DNA of 64,000 nt from Chondrosia reniformis (lineage: Eukaryota; Porifera; Demospongiae; Chondrillida; Chondrillidae): NCBI GenBank assembly GCA_947172415.1, contig OX359192.1:5644501-5708500 (forward strand), in the 5' to 3' direction. How positions within the stretch are numbered: the stretch's first letter is position 1; every line of letters begins with the position of its first letter. The notes under the pieces are model-generated. The model had not been told where the DNA came from. It worked only from the letters and a program-made list of their open reading frames with translations, and did no database searches. The position numbers and the translations under genes were made by a program. Shown in pieces: positions 49,571-61,582 of the stretch.

Positions 49571-51113
49571 ACCAAGTGATAATCAAACCACAACTAATCA
49601 CAGACAAAAATCATGAAAGAAACGATTACTGGAAATCAAACTATGGATAGTTGGTTCAAGCCATCTGTTGCTGGGTTACCACTGCCACAGCAGAAGTGAT
49701 CAATCAATTTCCACTTCCCTTTTTTATCTTCATCAGAAAAGCTAACATCAGATACCTAGCATATTTCCTGTGGGAGGGACTACCTTAACTAATTGTGGTC
49801 ACTGGCTACCATCATTGAAGGCCATTTTACATATAACCTTGAAAGAGAAATACGTACGTATATGGATATACATGCATACATCTAGTATATGGATATATGT
49901 GCACACATATGTATATCTGAGATATGGATATATCTGTGGCATATTGCTGTCAAATGCAGTTTATTCATGAATAATTTAACACACCATTTTTCAACATGCT
50001 ACATCTACTTTAGAGTAAAATCCTATAGGGAACTAAACCTAGTGAGAGCTTTGGATGCAAGAGTTTTCTCCTTCTACCTCTCCACTGGGTCAGACAGTTG
50101 TTTCTGGGAATTCCACCCTTCATCAGTGACCCTGGGAATATTTGTCTTCTTCTTGATCTTTTGTGAGTCCTTGGCTCATGTGTACTAGTACGAAGCTGTA
50201 TCGCTTGCTGATCTAAGTGAGGTCGAGTCGCCTGATTACATACAAATTCACTACCTGACATACTACATGAGAAGTGAAATAGCTGCATTTGGCACTGTGA
50301 CAATATTCAGCTTTCTTGAATAACTCGGTGTGATCATCCTATCTGAAGGAGATTTCAGTCTCCAACTAAATTTACTTTTACTCTAGCCAGTTGTCTCTCA
50401 GTGACTATAATGTGTACAATATGTGCTTATGTAAGCAATCTAACTGTCCTGTCTGGCCTAACTCTTAACTTTTATAAGAGCCGCCACCTATATAGCAATA
50501 TCTCTTGGTAGGTGACTACGTCTGGTCTTATACTGCCTCTTTCACATTTTGAATTTACTGTTATTCATCTGAATGGATATTAAAAAATGTCCTTTTCAAC
50601 TAGATTCAAATTGATCGGACTTCAGATTTGGAATCAGTTAAAGGTAAATTCTCTCAAATCTCATTCTTTCTATATATTTACAGTACATTTTACCAGGCAG
50701 CCATCTGAAGAGTTTTAAGAATAATTATTGTTGATATTAAACTAATATCCCATGTATATTAATATACATATGCGTTAATAAAATGGAAGCCTTTGGCGAT
50801 TTGACCACTTCAAAACCACTCATTTGAAACTGTGGAATTTTAGTACTTTCACTCTGATGGTGAAAATGACAGTCTTTTTGTATCCCAGTCCCATCATCTT
50901 TGGGAATAAGTGGTCTACTGTTGTCTAGCACACTTGCAGGGTCCACAATATGGTCATGTGATAATTACATGACTTTTTCTCATATTCTGTATCTTTAATC
51001 TTATTGTAGCTAAGGCATCAAAACTCACTGATGCAGATTCCTTCAAGAACCGTTTTCCAGTTGATCAGTGGAGACCAGCACTGAAGTTCTTTTCCATGAG
51101 TGCAGAGCAGTAA
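40472..51113 (+). CDS. SCAPER: S phase cyclin A-associated protein in the ER
   Basis: About twenty exons, starting 40472-40789 and 40873-40982, with a large third exon (41050-41912) and ending 51010-51113. The N-terminus has RYWSYLFDNLHRVVDEIY and EVIMTLEVCKKDFETLMRQI, the SCAPER N-terminal domain. Exons at 42.5-43.4 kb form a long charged coiled coil. 43160-43516 carry a C2H2 zinc finger (WCKLC ... HLRSKRH). The C-terminal helical repeats at 44.6-49.4 kb match SCAPER, including YFSDPR and LKDLLFPTLVVACYQSS, ending FPVDQWRPALKFFS. Family knowledge: SCAPER is an ER-associated regulator of cyclin A/CDK2 location and is linked to cilia and to mRNA decay at the ER. The introns hold most of the repeats in the window. 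Confidence 0.93.
42135..42285 (-). repeat. Dispersed ~220-bp repeat, copy 5 (truncated, reverse)
   Basis: Reverse orientation with GGAATTCCC, CTGACCCAGTGGAGAAG, TATCCTCATCCAAAGCTCTC and TTTACTCTAAAGTA blocks, in a SCAPER intron. Confidence 0.8.
43795..43890 (-). repeat. tRNA-derived SINE-like sequence, copy 2
   Basis: On the minus strand it reads GCATTGCTGTAGCAATTGTA followed by GCTCAGTGGCAGAGCACTGG and CCTGGGTTCAA. It is closely similar to 37300-37375. A short head-only fragment of the same family lies near 39690-39718. Confidence 0.7.
44300..44520 (-). repeat. Dispersed ~220-bp repeat, copy 6 (near full length, reverse)
   Basis: Reads in reverse from GGACTCACTAAAGATCAACA through GATTCCCAGAAAGAGCTGTC and ATCCTCATCCAAAGCTCTCA to CTAAAGTAGATGTAGCATAT, in a SCAPER intron. 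Confidence 0.9.
45165..45352 (+). repeat. 17-bp pyrimidine minisatellite in SCAPER intron
   Basis: Repeated CTACCCTCTCCCTCTCA units, eight or more, make a pure polypyrimidine strand. Confidence 0.9.
45725..45885 (+). repeat. 26-bp minisatellite in SCAPER intron
   Basis: About six copies of a 26-bp unit containing CACTCCTCCACCCTCCCCCT fill most of the intron between the exons ending at 45708 and starting at 45926. Confidence 0.92.
47185..47285 (+). repeat. Dispersed ~220-bp repeat, copy 7 (truncated)
   Basis: Retains GGAGTTTTGGATGAGAATA, TTCCACTGGGCTAGTCCGCT and GTTTCTGGGAATTCCACCTT blocks in a SCAPER intron. Confidence 0.65.
48243..49034. mobile_element. Putative ~790-bp terminal-inverted-repeat element in SCAPER intron
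   Basis: The interval begins GACCAGGTGGGGCTG and ends CAGGCCCCACCTGGTC, inverted complements with one inserted base. It lies in the 1.2-kb intron between the exons ending at 48156 and starting at 49331. It has no coding capacity, so it would be a non-autonomous element. No clear target-site duplication is seen. Confidence 0.55.
49536..49566. repeat. (TA)n microsatellite
   Basis: An uninterrupted TA run of roughly 15 units follows a TGTGTG stretch in a SCAPER intron. Confidence 0.95.
49978..50192 (+). repeat. Dispersed ~220-bp repeat, copy 8 (near full length)
   Basis: Runs from ACACACCATTTTTCAACATG to GTGAGTCCTTGGCTCATGTG with all internal blocks, in a SCAPER intron. It is very similar to copy 4. 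Confidence 0.9.
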
Positions 51114-51463
51114 ACTATTTTTGAGGTGCTAGCATAGCCAAACTGTATGTTGACATGCGTATATTGTATAAACCACTGTTTTAACCCTATCTGAGTATTG
51201 CTCTGCTGTGTATCATAATTTCCTCATTTAATCCTTTTTAATCTTTCAGATTGGTATACCAGTTTGTGTCAGCTTATATTGTATAGAATGTATGAATTAC
51301 AGATTTTACCAGAGGAAATAAATAAATGATTCCATTAATGAAATATTGTCAATACTAAATTTATCAATAAAGTAATGAAGTAGTTTAAATGGTTGAAAAT
51401 GATATAAAATTCAAATTTGTATTGTCCAAATATCATGACATAAGTTGTTATATGCAAGCAAGT

Positions 51464-53993
51464 TTAGTAGTTGCAAATAGAAAAGTGTTCATCCGGAGAA
51501 GGAAATGTGTAATGCTGAAGTGACTGCAGAACAGAAAAGAAAGATATGTTAACTTAAGATATAGTCTGTAAAACAGGAAAAGTTATTTTTCTAAAGATAA
51601 AGGCTAATTTTTTGTTGTGGCCAGTTAAGCTGGTTTGCAATATACAGGTACTTACTGTAGAATTTGCGGGAAAAATAGTGTTGTTTGGGGAGTTGTCATG
51701 ATGATAGGCTTGATGATAACTGGGGCTGTTGGGTTGCTGGGGCGACACCTGTACAGCAATTGAAGCTATCAAGTACACGAAAGGGATAGCTACCCCTTAG
51801 CTGACCTCATTACACGTTACTAATTATAATGTCGTAATGTCAAGAAGTAAAGGATGTGATAATTAAAGGTTTTGTATTTTAATCTCAAGAGGCACTTGTG
51901 ATGAAGTACTACAAGTGTGCTCAGCCACGGTATGTGACTTTAGATTGCATGCCTTATCAGTAGTTGTGGTTTGCTTACTGAGGAAGCTGTGTAGGGTGAC
52001 TCTGTAGGTGATGCTGCTTCAAGAGGTGAGTGGTTCTGCTGGATGTGTGGAGGCAGGTTGTAGTCTGTGGTGTACGGTGGTAGGCAAGGCTGAGGCCCAG
52101 AGGATGGAATGAACCCTTGACACGGATTGTAGGGAGACATGTGGGCGGAGGGCAAGATCATCGGGTTGTTCAGAGGAAACAACTTGGGATCCATTGGGGG
52201 GGCTGGGGACGCTAGTGTCATGGGGAGTACTGGCTGCTAGAGGAGGAACAAGATGGTGAGGGGTGGTTAAACTCAAGCAGGATAGTCTATTTCACCAGTT
52301 CTCCTAAAAACTTACAGTAGACATGGGAATGGGAATTCCCCCTTGACTGATGACATCTGGAAAATCTGAGTATAATTTTGCAAATTTCTTCTGCTCATCT
52401 TGTTTTTTGGCTAATTCTATGCGTTCATCTTGGTCTTGCTTCTTCTTGTCCTTGCATCGCCTGTTTTGAAACCATACACTGATCACTTTCTTTGGTAGAG
52501 CTGTTTCCTCTGCAATTTTTTCCTTGACTTGAGTGGTGGGTCTTGGATCCTGTTTGTAATAGAATGTGAGTGTGTTCACTTGCTGTTCAGAAAGTACTGT
52601 GCGAACGCGTGGCTTCTTCTCCGATCTTCTCTTTTTTGCCTTAGTGTGATTCGCCCCCGGCTTTATAACTGATCCCCTTTGGTTCTGAGGGATGTACTGC
52701 ATTGGCATAGTGGGAAATCCTTGCATACTATTTGGAGGGATGTTTGGCACTGAAAGGAAGGAAGTTATCAGCACTTGGGCATTCTGAACTTTTAATAACT
52801 CACTGATTAAAAGCTAAATAACAGATGTTAGTATGGCTTATATGGTTTGGTAATTATGCTTCACTTTCAATGTCAGGATTAGGCGTGCCTATTGCCTTCT
52901 TATCCGTGTATCCTAGCCTTGTTACATGTAAGTATTCATTAACCCATACTGAAACCAAATTTCTCTTGGAAGTTGTACCTATCTGCCCTTCTATGATAGT
53001 TAATTATATTCTCAGCATTTATTTCTATTAGTGAGTTTAATTGGTTAAGTTTGCTAACCATTAATGACAGGAGTGTGGGTTAAAGGTGGTGTTGGCAGAG
53101 TATTCATGTCAGCATTGCAGAGAAAGAGGCTCTCATTCTCAAAATAGGCACATTTATCTCCAGTCTTCAGTTCCATGTTGCAGCTGTTGCAGGTAAAGCA
53201 GTCTGCATGGAAGAGCTGGACAAAGGAAGGTGGAATGGGTTTAATTATAAACCAAAATGAAGTATTTGCATTGCGTTATTAACCTCATTATCAATCTTTC
53301 TAACTAAATCACTTCCACTAATAGCCTTCTGACACTTAAGGCAAGTAACTTCATAGGTGCTGTAGAGAGAAATATACTGTAGCCCTTGCACATGTCTAAA
53401 ACAGGAACAACAGCAAGTTTGAGAAGATCACGTGACCATGATTCAAGAAGGATATTGTCTCCTAAGTCATATAAGTTCTACAAGTCTGATTAGTCAGCAA
53501 CCATATGCTTGCAACTTCAGATTGTTTATTTTTGGCTTCTTTTCCTGACTTACCTGAGATAATCATTTTTGCAATAGACTCTCCCATCTCTGAAGTAGCA
53601 TTTGGACTCATGACTCAAATTAGCTTTGCAGATGCAGCAAGTCATGCACTGTCGATGCCACTCCATGTTGTTCTGGTTTGTCACTAGCTCCTTGTCATGG
53701 TAACTGATTGCTTCACTACAGCTGTAACACTCATGAGTGCCGGGAGGGAGAACTGGAATTCTGTCTATTGGAAAGCAGCAAAATGATACAGAATGTGGCT
53801 AATAATTATGCACTTCTGGAGTTGTATATATCCATAATTTTGTATATGCACTTAGTATATTATTTATGCGTTAAGTGGGTACCATTAGTAGTATATTCAT
53901 TATATTAGTAACTAACTAACCAAGCAAGGACACATCAGTAGCTGTCTTGTTAGGGCTGTCCACTACCAATAACTCCTCCTGTGGAGATCCCAT
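51464..53993 (-). CDS. LIM-homeodomain transcription factor, Islet-like
   Basis: Exon 1 (53993-53921) encodes MGSPQEELLVVDSPNKTATD. Exon 2, about 53769-53554, holds the first LIM domain (CYSC, HRQC, CCIC, C-x2-D). Exons at about 53400-53284 and 53220-53060 hold the second (CLKC, HADC, CNSC, CNAD). The next exon, about 52752-52316, holds the homeodomain (KKPRVRTVLSEQQVNTLTFY ... VISVWFQNRRCKDKKK). RVRTVL at the start and CKDKK after helix 3 are features of Islet proteins. Exons at about 52240-51960 and 51753-51656 and a final one ending NY at 51464 give a Pro/Gln/Asn-rich tail. Family knowledge: LIM domains bind LDB cofactors and the homeodomain binds TAAT-type sites in the nucleus. Demosponges are reported to have an Islet gene. 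Confidence 0.88.
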
Positions 53994-56900
53994 TCTGAAC
54001 CTGCAGTCTGTTAGAGTCTCTTACTGCTCCTCTTCCTTATATAAGTTAGAGGCAGCAGCCATATAAAGGTTGACCACACAGCGTATGATAGTAGTATAAT
54101 AGTAGTATAATACCTATGGCATTGTTTTATATGGACAGTGCCAGCAAAGTATATTAAACGTATATATATACGTATGATGCTCATATACAGTTTTCAGGTA
54201 TATGGATGTCGCAGTGTTGCCATATTCTGCTTGAAATTGTATCTATTATGTACAATATGAAAGTATATCAACAAAGACAGTGTGTATATTTTGGGGGAAA
54301 TACAAAATATCTTTTCATTTACAGATACTTGGGTTTACAAATAGTGTTTTACCAATGCTCTGTGTATCCCAATGATTTAGATATAGTCGAGATTTCTTAC
54401 AAGCTTTAGTTTGCAGTGTGAATATTTTATGACAATGTATTGAGTTACACAAGTTTAAAGAAAAATGAATTAAGGGTTTATACTGAAATGGTCAATACAT
54501 GCTTCAAATAACCTGTAACCTACTTTGTTCTTATTTTATTAATTATTCAATATCCATTTCTTCTAATCTTGCCATCAGTTTATAATTATATATATTCTAG
54601 AAACAATTTCTATATTTTATTAGACTTAAAGCTAGTAATGATCATGTATACATCATATGAGGATTAACTGTACTTACATGCAGTATATATATATATGTAT
54701 ATTCATTCACATATTTAACAAGTTAGGTATTCCCAATTTTGTTAATTAAATTTGGGAATTTTAAGGTATGTTATCTTTCATTGAAAGAGCTTTCAATTGG
54801 TAGCCTCTCAACTGGGACCTTCCGCTGTCTTCTCTACGGACATGGGTATGTATGAGCGTGCGTATGTGTGCATGACTTCTTTAACAACTGCTAAAATACG
54901 GATAGATAAGCACTCTCTGGCCATGCCCCAACAGCTAATGGGGCCCATTAGCTAAGTGGCAACATATTGCATTTTTGTGATCTCAGAGACAACAGTGAAT
55001 AATGTCTGACCTGGTTGTGTATAACATTTGAGTAGAGTTCCAACTTAAAAGCATCTGTTGATCCAGCCCATGAAATAAAGAACTAGCATTTCATTTACTT
55101 TGCTTTGTAACGCATAATAGCAAAGTATTACTTCACGTTTGAATCTAATTTTCGAACAATCTTTATAATATAGCTAGGATTATTTAATACGTCCGTTTCA
55201 TGGTCAAAGTAGAGCTTAGACAAAGGAAATTGCAAATGCATCACAATTGAAAAAAGTGTGAGTTTCATTTGAAAATGAAATGTATTTTTAACATCCAAAT
55301 AGAAGTGATACCTAGTGACCATTGGTTTTCTAGCTGGTAACAAAAGGAGTGGTTATGCGTATATATTTTTTCTTTCACTTGGTTGGGTGATCAGACATAC
55401 TTGACTAATGCAATTAATTGAAATTGTGTGAGGTGTAAACTTCTTTATACGTAGTATTAAATGTACGTAGTTTCATTTTTGCAATTAATGCAAATCAGAT
55501 GATGAAGGTGAAATTATCAAGATGTTTTGTACTTCCTTTAGATTGTATGAATAGCGATTCCTGTAAGCATATGTAGAATCTAAAAGTGATTCTATCTCGA
55601 GATAATCAGAAATATATAGGTACACTAAGTTTTCCTTTGTTAAGAGTCCAGCAGCTGCTGATAAACCAGTTCTCAACTTTTTGAATTGTATTTACACAAT
55701 TATAGGCTTAATTTAAAGTTTTAAATACTTTATCATTTCTGATGAGGAATGTTGTAATGTCATGAATAGATGCCTGTCTATATAAATTATGTAAACTAGG
55801 CTTATTAAATGAACAATTGAATGACAATGATTGACCAACAAAGTGGATGGCACTCATACAAGTTCATTGGTGGTGTTGTTTGTAAAATGGCCGCCAACTT
55901 ACAGCTTCTATACACAATGTTGATTGTTATTAATATCCAGTTATGGCTGGTACAGTTGAGTATTGTGTACAGGTAGTCCAGTCCATTTTCAGTCTATGAC
56001 CATCTTGGGTTTTCTATGATACTGGCAATCGTACAAATGAGAAGCTCTCTTTTGTTCTCTTTCACCCCAAAGGTTATGACCATTATCGTTGAATTAATGA
56101 AGGGCTGGGCTAAAGTCATTATCCCTGCCCCATAATAGACAAGTGGTTTACGCTGCTTGGCACTGTAGGGTTTTCACTTTGTTTTTCTGTGGAGGCTGTT
56201 CCACATCCTGATAGTACATTGTCCACTGCTCTACTTACTCTTACCTCAACTGGATAAGATTTTGCAATTTCTTTATTCTCAAAGCCTGACCTCACTGTTA
56301 ATAATCAATGTGGTTTAATTGCATAATTGTAGGCTAATTTTTAGTACGTATTGGGCAAATGGTATGGTCCTTAAGGACACTCCATAGCCAGTTAACACAG
56401 AGCAGCCAACCAATTAATACATTCCTAATATCTGTGTTGACCTATCTGAGAGAACTATACGTTATTGAAAAAATAATAATTGTGCATCCTACATGCGCAT
56501 GTACATATGAAGTGGATGTGTATGCTACAGGTATGATGTAATTACATCGGACGACCATTGTGAAAATGGAATTTTTGTTGTGAGACTATAGGACAGGACT
56601 GGTTATTGGTTGACGTTTGCCCATTTTCAACTTAATAGTGATTCTGTGCAGCTCCCAACTAAATAATGTGTGTATGGGCAGATACTGAAGCACTCATAAA
56701 TACTTTCAACCATTTATGTTATGTGTAGAAAGTCCTTATCTATCTTTAGATCTGTTAGAAGTATCTTAAACTGAGTGACATTACTTTGGGCTGCTTGTAA
56801 ACATATGTATATGGGGCTTTTGGAAAAATATATATGTATGTACACTGTGTATCTTGGGTGGAACTACCTACAAGTGTGTATATCATATCTGTAGTATGGC

Positions 56901-57372
56901 TAGATGTAAACTTTATTTAATTTATATGTAAGCATGTACATTCCTATCTTTTGTTATATGTTTTAGATTTACTTTCACTAAGTATGGACATTGATATAAT
57001 TATACTTGTTATCTTATATTTGTGTGTGGAGATAGGGATTTTTACTCTTGGTATGTATTTCACCTAACACAGGAATAGTGCTAGTTTTACCATATTTGGT
57101 CACAATTACTTTTTCTACTATGTCATAGAGAGCTTCCTCTTCCTTTAGGAAGAATATTAATTGAATCCTTCCAGTACCACCCAAAACATTGGGGGTGCCT
57201 TGATGGACTGAAGCTCTACTCAAACCCAATCAATCACATGATAAATTACCAAATTACCAAATACTGTTGAAGTTTTACAAACAAAACACAAGTTTGTTCT
57301 TAGTAACTTAGATTTTGTGTTCAGAAATCAATAAGTATTATGTTGTTCCAAAACAGTAATTGGTCAGCTTCA
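53994..57372. other. Gap between the two LIM-homeobox genes
   Basis: 3.4 kb of AT-rich sequence, the largest gene-poor stretch here and a likely site for developmental enhancers. A minus-strand open stretch at 57014-57229 is listed separately. Other open frames look random. Confidence 0.55.
57014..57229 (-). other. Unassigned open stretch downstream of the second LIM-homeobox gene
   Basis: A 71-codon frame contains VHQGTPNVLGGTGRIQLIFF and EEEALYDIVEKVIVTKYGKT, with non-random composition. It could be an alternative 3' exon of the LIM-homeobox gene, a transposon relic or a chance frame. No family is recognised. Confidence 0.25.
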
Positions 57373-60142
57373 TTAGTATCCAATTGGTTGCTGGGCAGCT
57401 GTGTCCATGGGAGGCCTGTAATGAATCTCATTGCCATTTACATATGACCCCTGGTGATCCGTCATATAGGGCCCCTCCCTCTGTATAGTGAAAATAAGAC
57501 AAGAAATGGTAAACCTTCTAATCTCAGTGTGAGCCTTCTAAGGTTACAGTACATCCTGAATAGTCAGGCTTCTCTAGCTGTGTGTATACAGATTACCTAT
57601 AAGGACCACCCTTTGAAATTAGGGTGGAGCTCGATATACAACTTATATAGAGCAACATTGATATTTCATAATCCTATATCTAATACATGTATGTATATAT
57701 GTATATACATGTATTAGATATATAGCTAAACATACCATCACAAAAGGGGGTGTGGATGGAGATGCTGCTTCAGGAGGTGATGCACATGGAAATGAGGGCT
57801 GTGGCACCACATGATTAACAATTGGTGGAGGAGTGTAGCTGCTTGGCTGAGTGGGAAAGTATGCTTGGTTGATGCCCCCGTAAAATGGTTGCTGTGGATA
57901 CGAGGGACCCTGGAAGTCTAAGTGAACCTGCGGGTGCACTGGGGTTGAAGTCCATATGGTCAGTGGTCCAGAAGGGTTGTATGGGGCACAGCAAGAAGTA
58001 AAGGTAGTCTGGCCCTGTGAAAAGACAACTTTGCTACGTGAATTTAAAATTTACAAAGTTGGAGAATAATTAAGTACCAGATGTTCTGAATCTAACTGTC
58101 TGATTCCTGCTTCACGAACCCTTTCTTTCTTCTCCTTGCACCGTCTGTTTTGAAACCAAACTCTAACTACTCTCATTGTTAAGGAAGTCTTTTTGCATAT
58201 CTCTTCCTTCAGTGGTGTACTTGGCTTGCGATCGACACTGTTTAAAGTTTATTACATGTTTTTACACACATGTACGTTTAAGATTACATACATAAGTAAT
58301 TACAGAAAATGTTATTAAGATATTTCAGATCAGTGATACGGTCAACCAGTCAATAGTATATAGTAAGATCTGTGTATGTGTGTATAGCAGCCACCTCTGA
58401 ATTACAGTTGACTCTTAAAGTCCTGGCAAAAATCATCTATATAATGAGCATTACATAAGGCTTTCTATAATGCAGCCACCTCTCTAACAAGGCCAAGTTT
58501 AGCTGGCCCCAAGCTGACCACATTAGACAGGCTTTACTATATATGGATGCTATCATTTGCTACGAATATATAATGATTTTCTGCCTTTGATTATGGAGGG
58601 TTAATTGGACGGTAGATCAAGTTATCATTTACTTAAATAATATGTTGAAGTGGTTTTATATCTCAATTTCTATGTATATACATACCACAAGTGTGATTTG
58701 GTTTCATTGTCTTACTTGTAATAATAATGTCGAAGAATTGCTAGCTGCTCCTCTGTTAGAACAGTACGTTGCCGCGGTTTTTTTTCCGGCTTGTTTTTAT
58801 GTTCTTTTAAAAGGCCTTCATCCTCTTTAGAGTGTGAATCATTTCCCTCATCAGGTACTTCGTCTATGGTGTGTGCACCATCTGGATGTACAGTTTCTGT
58901 AATGAATATATACGTATATGATTACTATATGGTATTTTGTAACTTGCACTGTATATATATACATGTATATATGAATATGAAGTGTATGAGACAAAAGCTA
59001 GCCAGAATTACCAATTTCACAGGATTCATTCAAAAATAATCTCTGAAATTTTGATGCATCTTTACTTTGAGGAATGTCAGCTTTGCAATAAAGTTGATTA
59101 TTACCAAATGCAAACTCTTCTCCTACTTTCGGGTTGGTATTGCACACGGTGCATACAAAGCAATCTTTATGGAAGTGCTACATGGAAGACAGAAATATAT
59201 TATTATTATTATTAAAGTGCCAATACATATATATAATGTGTAGGTAAATGCCAACCAGTTCTGGTTAAGGGCACAGGGCTATACCTGGACATGTACAAAC
59301 CATCACCACTTAAGGCAACCAGACCGGGCCATTCTCCCAGGTACATGTAGCTCAACTACCTGGGCACATTAAGCCCTCACCACTTAAGGCTACCATGCTG
59401 CACTTCCCAGACAGTCACATACACATACAATATATATTTATACAACGTATAAATCAAGAATTACTATTTAAGTTATTTGCTTGTTATGTTTATGAATGTA
59501 ATAAACTTTATAATGCAATTCACCTTTCCATTTGCTGTCCTCACTTTATCATTGATTTTAAATTTACCTTCACACTTGACACACTTTACTCCCACAATTC
59601 TGCAGAAAATTGAAGTAAATTTCTAGTATACAACACCAAGATTATATATATCAGATTCCTTTAGATAATAGCTGAAATATATATATAAAATATCCTGCAG
59701 TAATAGTATTTTTACAGTGATTGTGTAAATATACATTGCTTACCTAATGTAATCGGATTTGCAGTAGATCTGATCATTTTTCAAATAGCAATTTCTGTTA
59801 TCTACCAAAGAACATTTGCATTCACAGCAGACCAGACAGTTGCTATGCCAGACTGTGTTGTTTCCAAGCCGAACTAATTTATTGTCCTTAATGACAGATT
59901 TGCAGCCAAAGCAGGTATGTAGAGCTTCTTGAATAACAGTAAGTTTCTCAGCCAAAGGGCCTACAGTTTGATGAGAAAGAGACAGGTGTATTATACACTA
60001 TTGCTTACAGAATTGTTTATTGTTTACTCTAAATGCAGTAATTAAGCAATATAAACGCACCTGATCTAACGGCACTATCTTTGTCTGTACTGGTTTTCAG
60101 TAACAATTGCTCCAAGTCTCCTGATTCATTAGATACTTCCAT
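57373..60142 (-). CDS. LIM-homeodomain transcription factor, second tandem copy
   Basis: Exon 1 (60142-60061) encodes MEVSNESGDLEQLLLKTSTD. Exon 2 (about 59959-59744) holds LIM1 (CFGC, HSNC, CCEC, CKSD), and exons at about 59599-59522 and 59180-59030 hold LIM2 (CVKC, CFVCTVC, CKAD). The homeodomain is split by an intron: KKPRQRTVLTEEQLAILRHY in the exon at about 58898-58705 and TMRVVRVWFQNRRCKEKKER in the exon at about 58238-58078. Pro-rich exons at about 58015-57740 and 57480-57373 end QQPIGY. The CKEKK after helix 3 and the shared EAASP tail motif make it closest to its tandem neighbour. RVVRVWFQNRR is also Lhx1/3-like, so the subfamily is left open. Confidence 0.85.
57674..57724. repeat. 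AT-rich palindrome beside a LIM-homeobox exon
   Basis: ATATCTAATACATGTAT and ATACATGTATTAGATAT form a near-perfect inverted repeat of about 46 bp in the last intron of the second LIM-homeobox gene. Confidence 0.85.
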
Positions 60143-61582
60143 TCCTCTCAACCAGTGTGTGAAGCATGCGTAGAGTGAAATTTTGCAGACTAAGCCTTTA
60201 TATATAGAACACTTGCAGGTCGCATCCTTACAATAGTCTATATGCTATGAATATCATTATATATTTACACTGAAACCACAACCATCTGACAACTAGGAAA
60301 GTGCCATTATTTCTACATCGCTTTTTATTTCATTCCTATCTACTTTAGCTGATCTTCCTGACTTTGCCCATCGTTTTATACATGCAACTATAGCTATTGT
60401 ATTAATAGTATGCAATTAGTATAATTATTATTTATGTTTTGAGGATATAGTGATAATTCTTTGATAAGGGTTAGTCCTGAAGATAAAACTGTAGTTTCCT
60501 TTTGCTGTTAGTTAAGGGTTATTGAAACATGTTTTATTGCTATCACAGAGATAAACCTTAGTGATGTTATCAGAATCCTATCTCCTACTTTTTGCATCTA
60601 TGTAGATTGGAGTGCAAGGGGATTGTGCAATTCAGAGTGATAAATTGAGGGGGCTGATTGAAATACATATGTACGTATGATGTCAACTACCCAACTGTGG
60701 CTGCAGATAATGACTGCTAATTTCAGTAATGTGTCCCTTAATGGCATGTGCAAAAATTCACTTTCGTACTCTTTGTATTCTGTCTTATATACATCTAGTA
60801 ACTGCTAATTTGATAATGGAGTTGGTCTGTCTACAGTTTCATTCTCCATACTGTAGTTATAGCTGCAATTTCTAGGTGCGTAGATAAATTTCCACCTACG
60901 ATTACTAAGAGGCGATATAACCAACCAGAAACCTACAATTTCCATTCTGTTTTTCCCCATTTATAACCTTCCCAATTAGCTAAAGTCTTGCCATGCTTGA
61001 CTTTCAGTCTGTATTAAAATAATCATTTATATGATGTGGTTACCATTCTATATTATACAGTGTGGTAACATTATCCATCAAAGCCAGGTCAGTAGGCTTT
61101 TCTAAAGCTACTCTTCCACCACAGTTCACATTACCAAGCTCATTGGGAATAAAAATGAAATCCCTGTGATATTGAAATAGAAATGAATAATAAAAACTTA
61201 TAAGAATCATTCCTATTCATGTTACTAGATTTTCATAGCAACCAAATGTTGAATATGTATCATATTATAAGTGTAGAACTTGTTTTTTATTTTATTTTAA
61301 AAAGTCATAAATGCATTGGAATGATCTCTAATATAGCATCCACAACTGAATGTATATGCATGACCAAATAATAAGAGGTATTGGGCGAATTGAATATTCC
61401 CAATGATTCTGGACCATTATTGACCATGCAGATCATCGCAAGTATATGTAATATCAATTTGACACTAGTCGAGTAACAAATTATAGTGCCAATACGTTCT
61501 ATATACCATCGTAATGAAGCTCTAATGTATTCGACATGTTGGAAAATGGCTGCCGACTAGTCCTATACATTATAAAAGATCA
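60143..61582. other. Divergent gap between LIM-homeobox gene and GFM2
   Basis: About 1.4 kb, AT-rich. Apart from a possible minus-strand exon near 61.1 kb no gene is recognised. Promoters of both flanking genes should lie at its ends. Confidence 0.5.
61040..61163 (-). other. Possible terminal exon of an unidentified gene
   Basis: After an acceptor-like CACAG at 61164 a frame runs DFIFIPNELGNVNCGGRVAL and on to DNVTTLYNIEW, then a stop at 61042-61040. Composition looks protein-like. A short possible first exon (MSNTLELHYDG followed by a GT) lies near 61536-61504 on the same strand, but no intermediate exon could be fixed. No family is recognised. Confidence 0.3.
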
